DNA of 36,230 bases from Roseibacillus sp. (lineage in GTDB: Bacteria > Verrucomicrobiota > Verrucomicrobiia > Verrucomicrobiales > Akkermansiaceae), in contig PBAI01000038.1 in NCBI GenBank assembly GCA_002715825.1, positions 29,142 to 65,371 of the forward strand, read 5' to 3'. Below are positions 1-8,516 of the stretch, one piece after another. The notes below the pieces were generated by a model, which saw nothing but the letters and a program-made list of their open reading frames with translations, did no database searches and was not told the DNA's origin. Each line of letters begins with the position of its first letter. Position 1 is the stretch's first letter. Position numbers and translations under genes: made by a program.

Positions 1-486
1 AGATTTGAATTCTCCTTCGCGATGGGTGCTTTCGCCGCACTGTTCCATGATATCCTGATCTGTATCGGAATTGTGATCCTTCTGGGCCAGGAACTTACCT
101 TGATTCACGTCGGAGCGTTCCTGACCATTGCTGGATACTCCATCAACGACACCATTGTCGTCTTCGACAGAATTCGGGAATCGCTCAAGATGAAACGAGG
201 TGAAGTAGAGGAGGTAATGAATATTGCTATCAATGCCACCCTGTCCCGCACAATCCTCACCTCGGCTACTACTTTCATCACGGTGCTGGTTCTCTTCATC
301 TTCGGTGGTCCAGCCCTTAAGTCTTTCTCACTCGCCATCATGGTTGGGGTAGTGGTTGGAACGTATTCCTCGATTTTCGTGGCTTCGCCAATCGTCCTGA
401 TCTGGAGTCGCAAGCGGGGCGTCAACCTCCGCCGGGAACTCTTGGATGCCAACCTCGAGGCTCAGGTGAACCCGGCGCGGGGATAG
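1..486 (+). CDS. secF: SecF, protein translocase subunit (5' truncated)
   Basis: The reading frame is open from base 1, so the gene begins outside the window; only the last 161 or so residues are present. SecF works with SecD in the inner membrane and uses the proton gradient to help pull proteins through SecYEG late in translocation. Visible here are the hallmark segment after the periplasmic domain (RFEFSFAMGA, LFHD), the conserved GYSINDTIVVFDRIRE motif with its membrane-embedded Asp residues, and three further hydrophobic segments ending in a short basic tail. It could equally be the C-terminal half of a fused SecDF polypeptide; the upstream sequence needed to decide is not in the window. 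No Shine-Dalgarno-led gene follows closely; the next start is 118 nt away. Confidence 0.95.
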   Translation, partial: RFEFSFAMGAFAALFHDILICIGIVILLGQELTLIHVGAFLTIAGYSINDTIVVFDRIRESLKMKRGEVEEVMNIAINATLSRTILTSATTFITVLVLFIFGGPALKSFSLAIMVGVVVGTYSSIFVASPIVLIWSRKRGVNLRRELLDANLEAQVNPARG

Positions 487-576
487 GTTGCTCCCTTGGG
501 GCTATCCTCCGGGGAATGACGGCACCCAAACCAAGGCTACGGCCCAGAATCAGCCCCAAACATCTGGAAATTCGCC

Positions 577-605
577 CTACCTCTGGTAGCGTCAGGACGC
601 CCTGA
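577..605 (+). promoter_or_regulatory. Two tandem short hairpins ending at the deacetylase start codon
   Basis: The sequence shows two back-to-back inverted repeats: CTACC-TCT-GGTAG (577-589) and TCAGG-ACGC-CCTGA (592-605). The second ends on the A of the ATG at 605. There is no T-run after them, so a standard terminator for secF is unlikely. They could occlude translation initiation or be chance; each stem is only 5 bp. Confidence 0.3.
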
Positions 606-1798
606 TGATGCATCGACACGCCCTCCTTTTTCTTTCAGCGTTGCTGCTTCTGGCTTATCCCTCAGCCTTCGCTCAGGAAGGGGGCTATTCATCATTTTGC
701 GGAGAGTCTGAGCAGACCGGAGAGCCGCACCCTTCAAAAGATGACGGAACCAGAGTCTCCGTCCTTGGATACCATGAGTTCTCCTCCTCTCTGGCGCCGT
801 CGCAGATGCGCATGAGAACGGCAACGTTCAAAAAGCAGATGGAGGCCCTCAAATCTCTCAGACTCCCCGTGATTTCCCTGCATGATTTTCTTGAGTGGAA
901 GAAGGGGAAAAAATTTATCCCACCCCGCGCAGTGATGATCACAATCGATGACGGATGGAAATCCGTTTACACCGAAGCGTTTCCAATTTTGAAAGAACAC
1001 AAGTTCCCCTTCACGGTATACCTCTACAAGGACTACGTGGACGGAGGTGGCCGCGCTCTAACAACACCGATGATCAGGGAAATGCAGAAACACGGGTGCA
1101 CGATTGGAAGTCATTCCGTTTCTCACCCCTTCCCAGGAACGGTGAAGTATCACGCGCGAAAGGGAGAAGCCGCCTACCTTAAATTTCTCAGGCGGGAATT
1201 CGGTGATTCCAAACGGTTTCTCGAAGGACGATTCGGCCAGCCGATCACTACCTACGCTTACCCGGGCGGCTACTTTACCGAGGCGATGTACCCGGTTGCA
1301 GCAGAGTGCGATTACGAATATCTCTTCACGGTATTACCCGGTAAAATTCGTAGAGGACTGGATAATCGGCGCCTGCCCCGCTACATTATTCATGGAAATT
1401 CCGATCTTCACTTTGAACAGGCTACCACCTTTAAAGCGCTCCGTGGCGCAGAAGCACTGAGCGGAGTGGTTGTCCAAACCACCCCTCACCCGGTGAAACC
1501 CGAACCCGGGAGCAGAATCGAATTGCGGCTCCCCTTGATCACTGCCGACCTCTCCGGGGTAGAAAATCTCAATCCTGACTCTATCGTCATGAGGGTGTCC
1601 GGATTCGGCAAAGTGGACCACGAATACGATCCTGCGTCAGGTCACGTGAGCTGGACTGTCGACCGCCGGCTGCGGCACAGGGTTTGTGAGATTAATGTCC
1701 AGTGGCAGATTAAAGGTCGCGCCAAGCACGAACCCCCCATGCGCTGGAGCTTCCTCGTAGAGAGAGAGGCAGCCTATCAGGTCGGGGCCGGAGAATGA
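605..1798 (+). CDS. Exported polysaccharide deacetylase (NodB family)
   Basis: A 397-residue protein with a clear signal peptide (about residues 1-23, hydrophobic LLFLSALLLLAYPSAFA then Q), so it acts outside the cytoplasmic membrane. The NodB catalytic domain spans roughly residues 50-260: TIDDGW gives the Asp pair (D115, D116) and HSVSH gives the metal-binding His pair (H170, H174), followed by the YAYPGGY motif. Such enzymes hydrolyse N- or O-acetyl groups from cell-wall or exopolysaccharides using a divalent metal. About 110 C-terminal residues after the catalytic domain look beta-rich and may be a carbohydrate-binding or Ig-like domain; I do not recognise it. The ATG at 608 is an alternative start. 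No neighbouring polysaccharide genes indicate the substrate. Confidence 0.85.
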   Translation: MMHRHALLFLSALLLLAYPSAFAQEGGYSSFCGESEQTGEPHPSKDDGTRVSVLGYHEFSSSLAPSQMRMRTATFKKQMEALKSLRLPVISLHDFLEWKKGKKFIPPRAVMITIDDGWKSVYTEAFPILKEHKFPFTVYLYKDYVDGGGRALTTPMIREMQKHGCTIGSHSVSHPFPGTVKYHARKGEAAYLKFLRREFGDSKRFLEGRFGQPITTYAYPGGYFTEAMYPVAAECDYEYLFTVLPGKIRRGLDNRRLPRYIIHGNSDLHFEQATTFKALRGAEALSGVVVQTTPHPVKPEPGSRIELRLPLITADLSGVENLNPDSIVMRVSGFGKVDHEYDPASGHVSWTVDRRLRHRVCEINVQWQIKGRAKHEPPMRWSFLVEREAAYQVGAGE

Positions 1799-1894
1799 GC
1801 GGACTTATCTTATTTATTGAGTTATTCGTTCGGAGGAGACACAACCCCTGAGGCGCTCTCTATATTCTAGAAATTAAACTTGCGGACAAATAGT

Positions 1895-3304
1895 ATGTTC
1901 TCCTCCCTTTCTGACACCTTAGACAAGACTTTCCGGAACCTGAGAGGCGTAGGGCGTATTTCCGAAAAGAACATCTCTGAGGCCCTTCGTGAAATTCGTC
2001 TCGCCCTCTTGGAGGCTGATGTCGAATACAAGGTGGCCCAGACCTTCATTGAGGGGGTAAAGAAGAAGGCGGTAGGCGAAGATGTCCTCAAGTCCATCAA
2101 GCCGGGCGAGCAAATCGTTAAAATTTTTCATGATGAACTTACCGCCCTTCTTGGTGGTGACCAAGCTCCCCTTAACCTGAATCCCCCGGCCCGCATACTT
2201 CTCTGCGGCCTGAATGGCGCCGGCAAAACCACCACTGCAGGCAAACTTGCCTTGCGATTGAAAAAAGAAGGACGACGTCCCCTTCTGGTTGCATGTGATC
2301 TTTATCGGCCTGCAGCGATTGATCAGCTGGCCACAATCGCGGAACAGATAGAAGTTCCCTGCTACACTCCCGAGGCGGGAGAAAAAGATGTTCTTAAGGT
2401 CGCAAAGGCTGCCTTGAAATGGGCTGATCAACAATCGGGATCCTGCATCATCTTCGATACTGCTGGTCGACAAGAAGTGGATGACACCCTTGTAAAAGAG
2501 CTTAAAAAGCTTCACGCCTTTCTCAAGCCTGGCGAAACCCTGCTTGTAGCCGATGCGGCAACAGGCCAACAGGCTGTGAAAGTCGCTCAGACCTTTGATG
2601 ACACAGTTGGTCTTAGCGGCATCGTCCTGACCAAGCTTGACGGTGATGCCAGAGGTGGTGCGGCGCTCTCGATGCGAGCAATCACAGGACGACCGATCAA
2701 GTATGTCGGAGAAGGAGAAAAGCTGGATCAGCTCAATGAATTTCATCCAGACCGCATGGCTGGACGTGTCCTCGACATGGGTGACACCATTACGATGGTC
2801 GAGCAGGTTGCCGAACATCTCGACGAGGAAAAGGCCGCCAAGGCCGCGCGCCGGCTCGAGAAAGGGCGCTTTGACTTCAACGATTTCCTTGAGCAGATGA
2901 AAATGCTCCAGAACCTGGGCCCTCTCGAGGGGCTCATGGGAATGCTTCCTGGATTTAACAAGATAAAGAAACAACTTCCGTCTGGCGCACTCGACCCAAG
3001 TCGCATCAAGCATATGGAAGCGATCGTCCTTTCAATGACACCAAGAGAGCGAAGTCGCCCTGAGATCATCAAGGGAACCCGGCGCAAGCGTATCGCAGGC
3101 GGATCCGGCCGCAGCCTTCTGGAGGTCAATCAACTCCTGAAGCAGTTCGGCATGATGCGTAAAATGATGAAATCAAAGGGCAAAATGAAGAACATGATGA
3201 AACAGCTGGGAGCCCTCGGCGGAGGGGGCCCCGGAGATCTGGACTCCATGAAAGATCTGATGGGAGGGATGGGAGGTAAAGGCGGGCCAAAGCTCCCCTT
3301 CTAA
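1895..3304 (+). CDS. ffh: Signal recognition particle GTPase Ffh (SRP54)
   Basis: A 469-residue SRP54 protein. It binds the signal sequence of nascent inner-membrane proteins with its M domain and targets the ribosome to the receptor FtsY. The N domain opens with MFSSLSDTLD; the G domain shows the P-loop GLNGAGKTTT, the DTAGR motif and TKLDGDARGG. The methionine-rich M domain near the C-terminus has KQFGMMRKMMKSKGKMK, preceded by a typical SMTPRER helix, and the protein ends in a Gly/Met-rich tail. I place the start at the ATG at 1895 because family members begin there; an in-frame TTG at 1880 adds five non-conserved residues. A TATATT at 1861-1866 could be a -10 box, but I see no good -35. 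It converges on smc with a 40 nt gap. Confidence 0.97.
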   Translation: MFSSLSDTLDKTFRNLRGVGRISEKNISEALREIRLALLEADVEYKVAQTFIEGVKKKAVGEDVLKSIKPGEQIVKIFHDELTALLGGDQAPLNLNPPARILLCGLNGAGKTTTAGKLALRLKKEGRRPLLVACDLYRPAAIDQLATIAEQIEVPCYTPEAGEKDVLKVAKAALKWADQQSGSCIIFDTAGRQEVDDTLVKELKKLHAFLKPGETLLVADAATGQQAVKVAQTFDDTVGLSGIVLTKLDGDARGGAALSMRAITGRPIKYVGEGEKLDQLNEFHPDRMAGRVLDMGDTITMVEQVAEHLDEEKAAKAARRLEKGRFDFNDFLEQMKMLQNLGPLEGLMGMLPGFNKIKKQLPSGALDPSRIKHMEAIVLSMTPRERSRPEIIKGTRRKRIAGGSGRSLLEVNQLLKQFGMMRKMMKSKGKMKNMMKQLGALGGGGPGDLDSMKDLMGGMGGKGGPKLPF

Positions 3305-3344
3305 GGGGTCTTCGATCACTTACCCGCCAAAAGCCCGGGCTACT

Positions 3345-6300
3345 CTATTCCTCTGCATCGAGGCGCTCAGCTGCGCGCGAAGCCGCACCTTTGGCCTTCC
3401 CCTTGATGGCCGCCGCCGCTGTTAACCGCATCCCGACAGGCTTGGAAACTCCGAACTCTTCCATTGTCACTCCATACATGACATCAGCCCGGTTCATGGT
3501 TCTCTTGTTGTGAGTCACGATGATGAACTGGCTCTGATCCACAAAGCGATCCAGCACCTTGAGGAAGCGTCCGATATTGGACTCATCGAGAGGCGCATCC
3601 AATTCGTCAAGAACGCAAAACGGGCTCGGCTTGACCATGTAGATGGAGAAGAGGAGCGCAACGGCAGTCATCGAGCGTTCTCCGCCAGAAAGAAGCGTGA
3701 TGGACTGCAGTTTCTTTCCAGGTGGCTTGGCTATGACTTCAATCCCGCACTCAAGGGGGTCTCCCTCGTCGAGCAGAATCAAATCTGCCTTGGCGCTCGA
3801 ACCAAACAGCTCTTTGAACATCTCGCGGAAGTTGGTCTGCACTTGCTTGAAGGTCTCAGCAAAAAGAACAGTCGTCTCCGTATTAATCTTTTCGATCACA
3901 TTAAGGAGCTCCTCCTTGGATACAACCAGATCGTCATGCTGACCCTTCACAAAATCATGACGCTCTTCCAACTCCTCAAATTCATCGATCGAGTCGATAT
4001 TGACCGGTCCCATGCTGTCTAATCTTCCTCTGAGCTCGTCGACAGCCAGTTCGATGAACTTCCAATCAGGACCATCCTCCAGATCGACATTCTGGAGTTC
4101 TTCCTCAACTCGCTCCGCAATAGTCCCTTCTTCTTCAACGGGAGAATCTAGATCCTCCCCTGATCGTGATTGCTCCTCATCCATGGTCTCCTCTTCTGTA
4201 GCTGCCTTGTCCTCATCGCTGACAGGTGCCTTTGCCGCAATGGTAGCTCGACGCTTTTCGAGAGAGCGCATCGCTTTTCGCTGCTCCATCATGCAGGCAA
4301 GCAACGCATGCGAATCTGTTTCAAAAGTTTGAAGATCTACCTGGTAGCGCTCCATGATACTTTCGAGAAGCTTCTCGAGTCGCATATCGATCTTTGCGAG
4401 GGCGACCTCCTCTCGGCCCCGTTGCTCACTCGATTGGCCAAGCTTGCGCCGTAAATCCGAGAGAGCCGCCTCGGCGGCATTAATCGCCTGCTGAATCTCT
4501 CTTCGACGAGCACCCACTTCGTCAATTTGCGATTGAACTTTCTCCTCCTGTCTTCCTCGCTCAGCTATTTCCTCCCGGAGACCCTCATCTTCCTGCCCGG
4601 CAGATTGAATCCGCCTTTCAAACTCTTCTATCTCAGAAAGCCGGCGGGTATTAAGCTCCTTAAGCTCGCCAATTCTTGTCTGGATTGGCACTTGCTGCTG
4701 CTCTGCTGCCTCACGGGTTCGACGTTCTACCGCCAACGCCGTCTGCAATTTGCCATGCGCCTCACGCTCTTCGGACTCTCTTCTTCCGAGCTCCTCTGCC
4801 TGCATGCTGAGACGGTTAATTTCACTTTCCACTGTTTCAAGCTTACCGCGGGCTTCTACGAGCTCGTTCTGCAGTCCTGTTCTCAATCCAGCTTCGCTCT
4901 CTTCCCGGCCTTGAATATCCTCCCGCTCGCGATGAACATTTCCCAGCTTGCCCTCGAATGATTTGACCTCCTGTCCCGCCAGCGAAGCTCGTCCACGCAA
5001 GGTGGAAAGCTCGACTTGCTGTCTCTGAAGACGATCTTTTCCCTGCTCCGCAGAGGCAAAAAGCTCATTAACACGATGAGCATTACCATCCATCTTGTCC
5101 GTTTCTTCGCGTAAAACCGCAGCGAGATGCTCTACCTCCTCCTCCAACTCTTTCACCTCTTTACGCCGCTCAAGCATGGATTTCCCAGCATCTCCCTCCG
5201 CTCGTCCTCCCCGAAAAACACCCTCCGCCCTCACAATCTCGCCTGCGAGAGTCACGCAGGACCAGGAAGGGTTCTGTCCTCGGAGCAGATGAGCCGCCGG
5301 ACGATCTTTTACGACGAGGATGTCTTCCAGCAGGCGGGCCACGACCGAGCCCACTTCCTGTTCCGCATCAACACAGTCTGCCACCCAGCACTCTGCTCCT
5401 TCAGGTACAGTCATGAGCTGTCTATCGTGATCGGGAGCAACCCATTCCGGCGCGATCAGAGAAACCTCGCCCTGCCCGGTCTGAGCGAGTTGATCCAGAA
5501 TGGCATCGGCAAGATCAGCATCCCGAACAAGAATCGCCTCAAGGTTGGCGCCCAAGGCCCCTTCCACCGCCCTCTCAAACCCATTTTTTACCTGGATTTT
5601 GCTTCCCAGAACACCACGTAATCCAGGTTGTATCAACCCGGGGTCATCCAGACCGGCCAGGACCCGTTGGGTTCCCTCGTTCAACCCCTCACCCCGCGCC
5701 AGAAGCTGCTGAAGCAACTCGAGACGGGACCGCCGGCCCGTCAGATCCCGATCGAGCTCAGCACATCGCTCCCGGCAGGCCTCAAGGTCACCTCTGGCGT
5801 GCTGGTAAGACCTCTCAGAGGCAAGTTTCTGCTCTTCGATTTGCCTCGTTCGACCTTCTTCCTCCGTAATTCTTTTAGTCAGATCTTTTTCTGTTCCCTG
5901 TAGCTCCACCATTTCCACCTTCAATACTTCCTCCTCCTCGGTGAGGCGCAGGAGGCGCTCTCGATTGGTGGCCGAAGTGAGCTCCGCGCTCTCGATTTTC
6001 GCCTCAGCGGAGGCAAGCACTGCCTCAAGTCTCTTCGATTCTTCGCGAGCCTCATGCAGGCTGCTTGCACTGGTTTCACGCTGGTTTTTCAACTCTTCCA
6101 CCAGATTCGCCTTCTGGGCAAGAGCCCCACTCCGCTCCTCTATTCGTTCATGCAGGACATGCAGTTCATCTTTAGAAACATTGAAGTCGAGTTCCTGCTG
6201 CGCAAGTTTTTCACCCCCAGCCTCCAAGTCACCACGATTCGTCTCAATTCGCTCCTGCAGTTCCCGGCATCGCTCTTCGTTGAAGAGAATTCTGCTTCCT

Positions 6301-7199
6301 GCAGCCTTGGCCGCATTCTGGTGATTCGAAAGTCGCTGACGAAGCTCTGAGAGCTCACCCTCAAGGTTTGTCGCGTTGTCCCTCGCCTTGACAACTTCCA
6401 TTTCAGCTTCGGGGAGACTCTCCTCCAGTGCTGCCCTTTGCTTTTCCAGCGACTTCAAGGACGTCAGCAGCTCTTCCCTTGCAGCAGATTCCTCGCTGAA
6501 TCTTTTCTGGCTGAGATGGGTATCAAGAATTCTGACATCATTCGCGAGTGCTTGATAACGACGCGCTTTCGCTACCTGTCGCTTCAGGGAATTAATCCTT
6601 CTTGCTTGCTCCTCAAGGACATCATGGACTCTAAGTAGGTTTGCTTCCGTATACTCCAGTTTCCGCAGAGCTTCCTTTTTCTCCTTCTTAAACTTCGTAA
6701 TACCGGCAGCCTCCTCAAAAACTTGGCGACGATCCTCCGGTTTTGCACTGAGCAGCAAGTCGATCTTTCCCTGCTCCATGATTGAATACGCTGACCGTCC
6801 GATGCCGGTATCCATGAAGAGCTCATGAATATCGCGAAGACGACACAGCCTGTCGTTGATGCGGTATTCAGATTTTCCATCTCTAAAAACCCGCCGAGTG
6901 ATTGCCACCTCATGATATTCCGTTTTGAGAGAGCCCTCGCACTCCGTAAGATTCAGAGTCACCTCAGCCATGGGCAGAGCTTTCCTCTTGTCCGTGCCGT
7001 TAAAGATGACGTCTGCCATCTCACCACCCCGCAACGCCTTGGCGGAAGTCTCCCCAAGAACCCAGCGAATGGCATCAACCACATTGGATTTTCCACACCC
7101 ATTGGGCCCCACGATACCGGTAATTCCTTCGTGAAACTCAAAGGTGGTGCGTTCTGCGAATGACTTAAACCCTTGGAGAATGAGAGACTTTAAATGCAT
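3345..7199 (-). CDS. smc: Chromosome segregation ATPase SMC
   Basis: A 1284-residue SMC protein that, with ScpA and ScpB, folds and segregates the chromosome. The N-terminal head has Walker A (GPNGCGKSN, residues 31-39) and a QGK-type loop. Long coiled coils flank a hinge of roughly residues 520-680. The C-terminal head has the signature LLSGGERS (about 1170) and Walker B with FCVLDELDAPLDE (about 1196). The start is the ATG at 7199, giving MHLKSLILQGFKSF, the usual family N-terminus; 18 upstream in-frame codons are not conserved in character. It is longer than typical bacterial SMC (about 1180 residues). Part of the excess is a very acidic stretch at about residues 986-1046. The divergent neighbour is an SDR gene. 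Confidence 0.96.
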   Translation of the reverse strand: MHLKSLILQGFKSFAERTTFEFHEGITGIVGPNGCGKSNVVDAIRWVLGETSAKALRGGEMADVIFNGTDKRKALPMAEVTLNLTECEGSLKTEYHEVAITRRVFRDGKSEYRINDRLCRLRDIHELFMDTGIGRSAYSIMEQGKIDLLLSAKPEDRRQVFEEAAGITKFKKEKKEALRKLEYTEANLLRVHDVLEEQARRINSLKRQVAKARRYQALANDVRILDTHLSQKRFSEESAAREELLTSLKSLEKQRAALEESLPEAEMEVVKARDNATNLEGELSELRQRLSNHQNAAKAAGSRILFNEERCRELQERIETNRGDLEAGGEKLAQQELDFNVSKDELHVLHERIEERSGALAQKANLVEELKNQRETSASSLHEAREESKRLEAVLASAEAKIESAELTSATNRERLLRLTEEEEVLKVEMVELQGTEKDLTKRITEEEGRTRQIEEQKLASERSYQHARGDLEACRERCAELDRDLTGRRSRLELLQQLLARGEGLNEGTQRVLAGLDDPGLIQPGLRGVLGSKIQVKNGFERAVEGALGANLEAILVRDADLADAILDQLAQTGQGEVSLIAPEWVAPDHDRQLMTVPEGAECWVADCVDAEQEVGSVVARLLEDILVVKDRPAAHLLRGQNPSWSCVTLAGEIVRAEGVFRGGRAEGDAGKSMLERRKEVKELEEEVEHLAAVLREETDKMDGNAHRVNELFASAEQGKDRLQRQQVELSTLRGRASLAGQEVKSFEGKLGNVHREREDIQGREESEAGLRTGLQNELVEARGKLETVESEINRLSMQAEELGRRESEEREAHGKLQTALAVERRTREAAEQQQVPIQTRIGELKELNTRRLSEIEEFERRIQSAGQEDEGLREEIAERGRQEEKVQSQIDEVGARRREIQQAINAAEAALSDLRRKLGQSSEQRGREEVALAKIDMRLEKLLESIMERYQVDLQTFETDSHALLACMMEQRKAMRSLEKRRATIAAKAPVSDEDKAATEEETMDEEQSRSGEDLDSPVEEEGTIAERVEEELQNVDLEDGPDWKFIELAVDELRGRLDSMGPVNIDSIDEFEELEERHDFVKGQHDDLVVSKEELLNVIEKINTETTVLFAETFKQVQTNFREMFKELFGSSAKADLILLDEGDPLECGIEVIAKPPGKKLQSITLLSGGERSMTAVALLFSIYMVKPSPFCVLDELDAPLDESNIGRFLKVLDRFVDQSQFIIVTHNKRTMNRADVMYGVTMEEFGVSKPVGMRLTAAAAIKGKAKGAASRAAERLDAEE

Positions 7200-7224
7200 T
7201 TGTGTTATTCCGGCGTGCGCGTAA

Positions 7225-7253
7225 AAAATAAATGGTGGCACCCTCTCGAGCAA
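7225..7253 (-). promoter_or_regulatory. Putative smc promoter
   Basis: On the minus strand TTGCTC (7248-7253) and TATTTT (7225-7230) are separated by exactly 17 nt, and transcription would begin about 19 nt before the smc ATG. The fit is to the sigma-70 consensus by eye only. It also supports the 7199 start over the longer frame, whose start would lie upstream at 7253. Confidence 0.4.
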
Positions 7254-7429
7254 GGAAAGAACCCTTTTAACACAATATCTGGTATCTTTTTAAAAAAGGC
7301 ATACGATATCTCGAATTGTCAGGGCTCATGTAATTTGTGCCGCCGGCACCCCGCAACCTCCGTGAATTCGTCGTCATCAACCCTCAGAGTCACGCAAAGT
7401 TTGCCCGGTCCTCGAGTCCCACAGCGCGA

Positions 7430-7458
7430 TTGACCTGTCTTGTATCCACCTTTAGAAC
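7430..7458 (+). promoter_or_regulatory. Putative promoter of the SDR gene, near-leaderless
   Basis: TTGACC (7430-7435), a 17 nt spacer and TAGAAC (7453-7458) precede the ATG at 7467 by only 8 nt. If correct, the transcript would start within a few bases of the start codon. No Shine-Dalgarno lies in between, which suits a leaderless message. Confidence 0.4.
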
Positions 7459-7466
7459 CCGCCCCC

Positions 7467-8249
7467 ATGCCTACATTTCTTTCCGAACTATTTTCCCTGG
7501 AAGGCAAGATCGCGGTCGTCATTGGTGGCACCGGTGAACTCTGTGGAGCGATGGCAGAAGGCCTCTCACAGGCCGGAGCAGAAGTCGTCTTGGTCGGGAG
7601 GAATGAGCAGAAGGCCATTGCGCGTATTGAGGCCATCACCTCCAAAGGCGGCAGGGGACACTTTGTTGCGGCTGATGTAAGTAGCCGAGCTGGCCTCGAT
7701 GCCCTCCGCCACGAAGTCATCGCAAAACATGGAAGGGTCGATATCCTCGTCAACGGCGCCGGAATCAACTCTCCGACTCCGGTTCTTGATATAACAGAAG
7801 AAGAATTTGCCAATATCATTGATATTAATCTGGCGGGAGTTCTCCGGGGATGCCAGAGCTTCGGCAGCTACTTTCTCGAGGAGAAGATCAAGGGATCAAT
7901 AATCAACCTGGGATCTATTTCAGGCCTCAACCCTCTCTCGCGGGTCTTTACTTACTCCGCATCCAAGGGAGCCGTTCACAATCTCAGCCGTAACCTCGCC
8001 CGGGAGTGGGCACCTCACGGAATCCGGGTAAATACCCTTGTTCCCGGATTTTTCCCCGCGGAACAAAATCGCAAAGTTCTCACTCCTGACCGGGTGGCGC
8101 AGATCATGAGTCACACTCCGATGGATCGTTTTGGTGAAGCTCACGAACTGGTGGGAGCGACTCTCCTACTCGCGTCAAATCGAGCTGGCGGATTTATCAC
8201 CGGCACTGAAATGATCGTAGATGGTGGGTTCAACGCTGTAAGCATTTAA
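7467..8249 (+). CDS. SDR family oxidoreductase, mannonate/gluconate-dehydrogenase-like
   Basis: A 260-residue classical short-chain dehydrogenase. The nucleotide-binding region is GGTGELCGA near the N-terminus, in place of the common TGxxxGIG. The NAG-type motif appears as NGAG, the catalytic Ser is in NLGSISG, and the catalytic Tyr and Lys are in YSASK. The C-terminus ends [17 protein letters not shown], as in SDRs that reduce sugar acids. The GGTGELCGA start and the [10 protein letters not shown] segment after PGF resemble proteins often annotated as SDR-type D-mannonate oxidoreductase or gluconate 5-dehydrogenase. The exact substrate cannot be fixed from sequence. The ATG at 7467 gives the standard N-terminus; an in-frame TTG at 7440 would add nine unlikely residues. 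It stands alone between smc and secA. Confidence 0.82.
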   Translation: MPTFLSELFSLEGKIAVVIGGTGELCGAMAEGLSQAGAEVVLVGRNEQKAIARIEAITSKGGRGHFVAADVSSRAGLDALRHEVIAKHGRVDILVNGAGINSPTPVLDITEEEFANIIDINLAGVLRGCQSFGSYFLEEKIKGSIINLGSISGLNPLSRVFTYSASKGAVHNLSRNLAREWAPHGIRVNTLVPGFFPAEQNRKVLTPDRVAQIMSHTPMDRFGEAHELVGATLLLASNRAGGFITGTEMIVDGGFNAVSI

Positions 8250-8516
8250 GCTTTTTTCTCTCGCAGAAGCGCTTCAGAAACCATCGCTGGACACCGTTAA
8301 GCGAATTCTCAGTCAACTGCCGCATGAAAGGCCTTTTTCGGCGTTGTTTAAATCAAGCACATGGAATTTTGTACTACGAACACCTGGATCTGTTTATCCC
8401 CCCGTTTGAAACCTCGGAAACAGGATTCTAACGGTACCGCGCCTTGCCCTTCGCCCTCCCTACGTGTATTGAACAAGCTACTTTAGGACTTTCAGCTCTC
8501 ACAGCTTTCCTGCCTC

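Noticed and set aside
1919-3013. 364-codon open frame antisense to ffh
   Set aside because: It is a shadow of the strongly coding ffh frame; its composition and lack of motifs give no support for a protein.
3332-3341. Perfect palindrome AGCCCGGGCT between the convergent ffh and smc genes
   Set aside because: It could be a bidirectional terminator, but it has no loop and no T-run on either side, so I do not call it.
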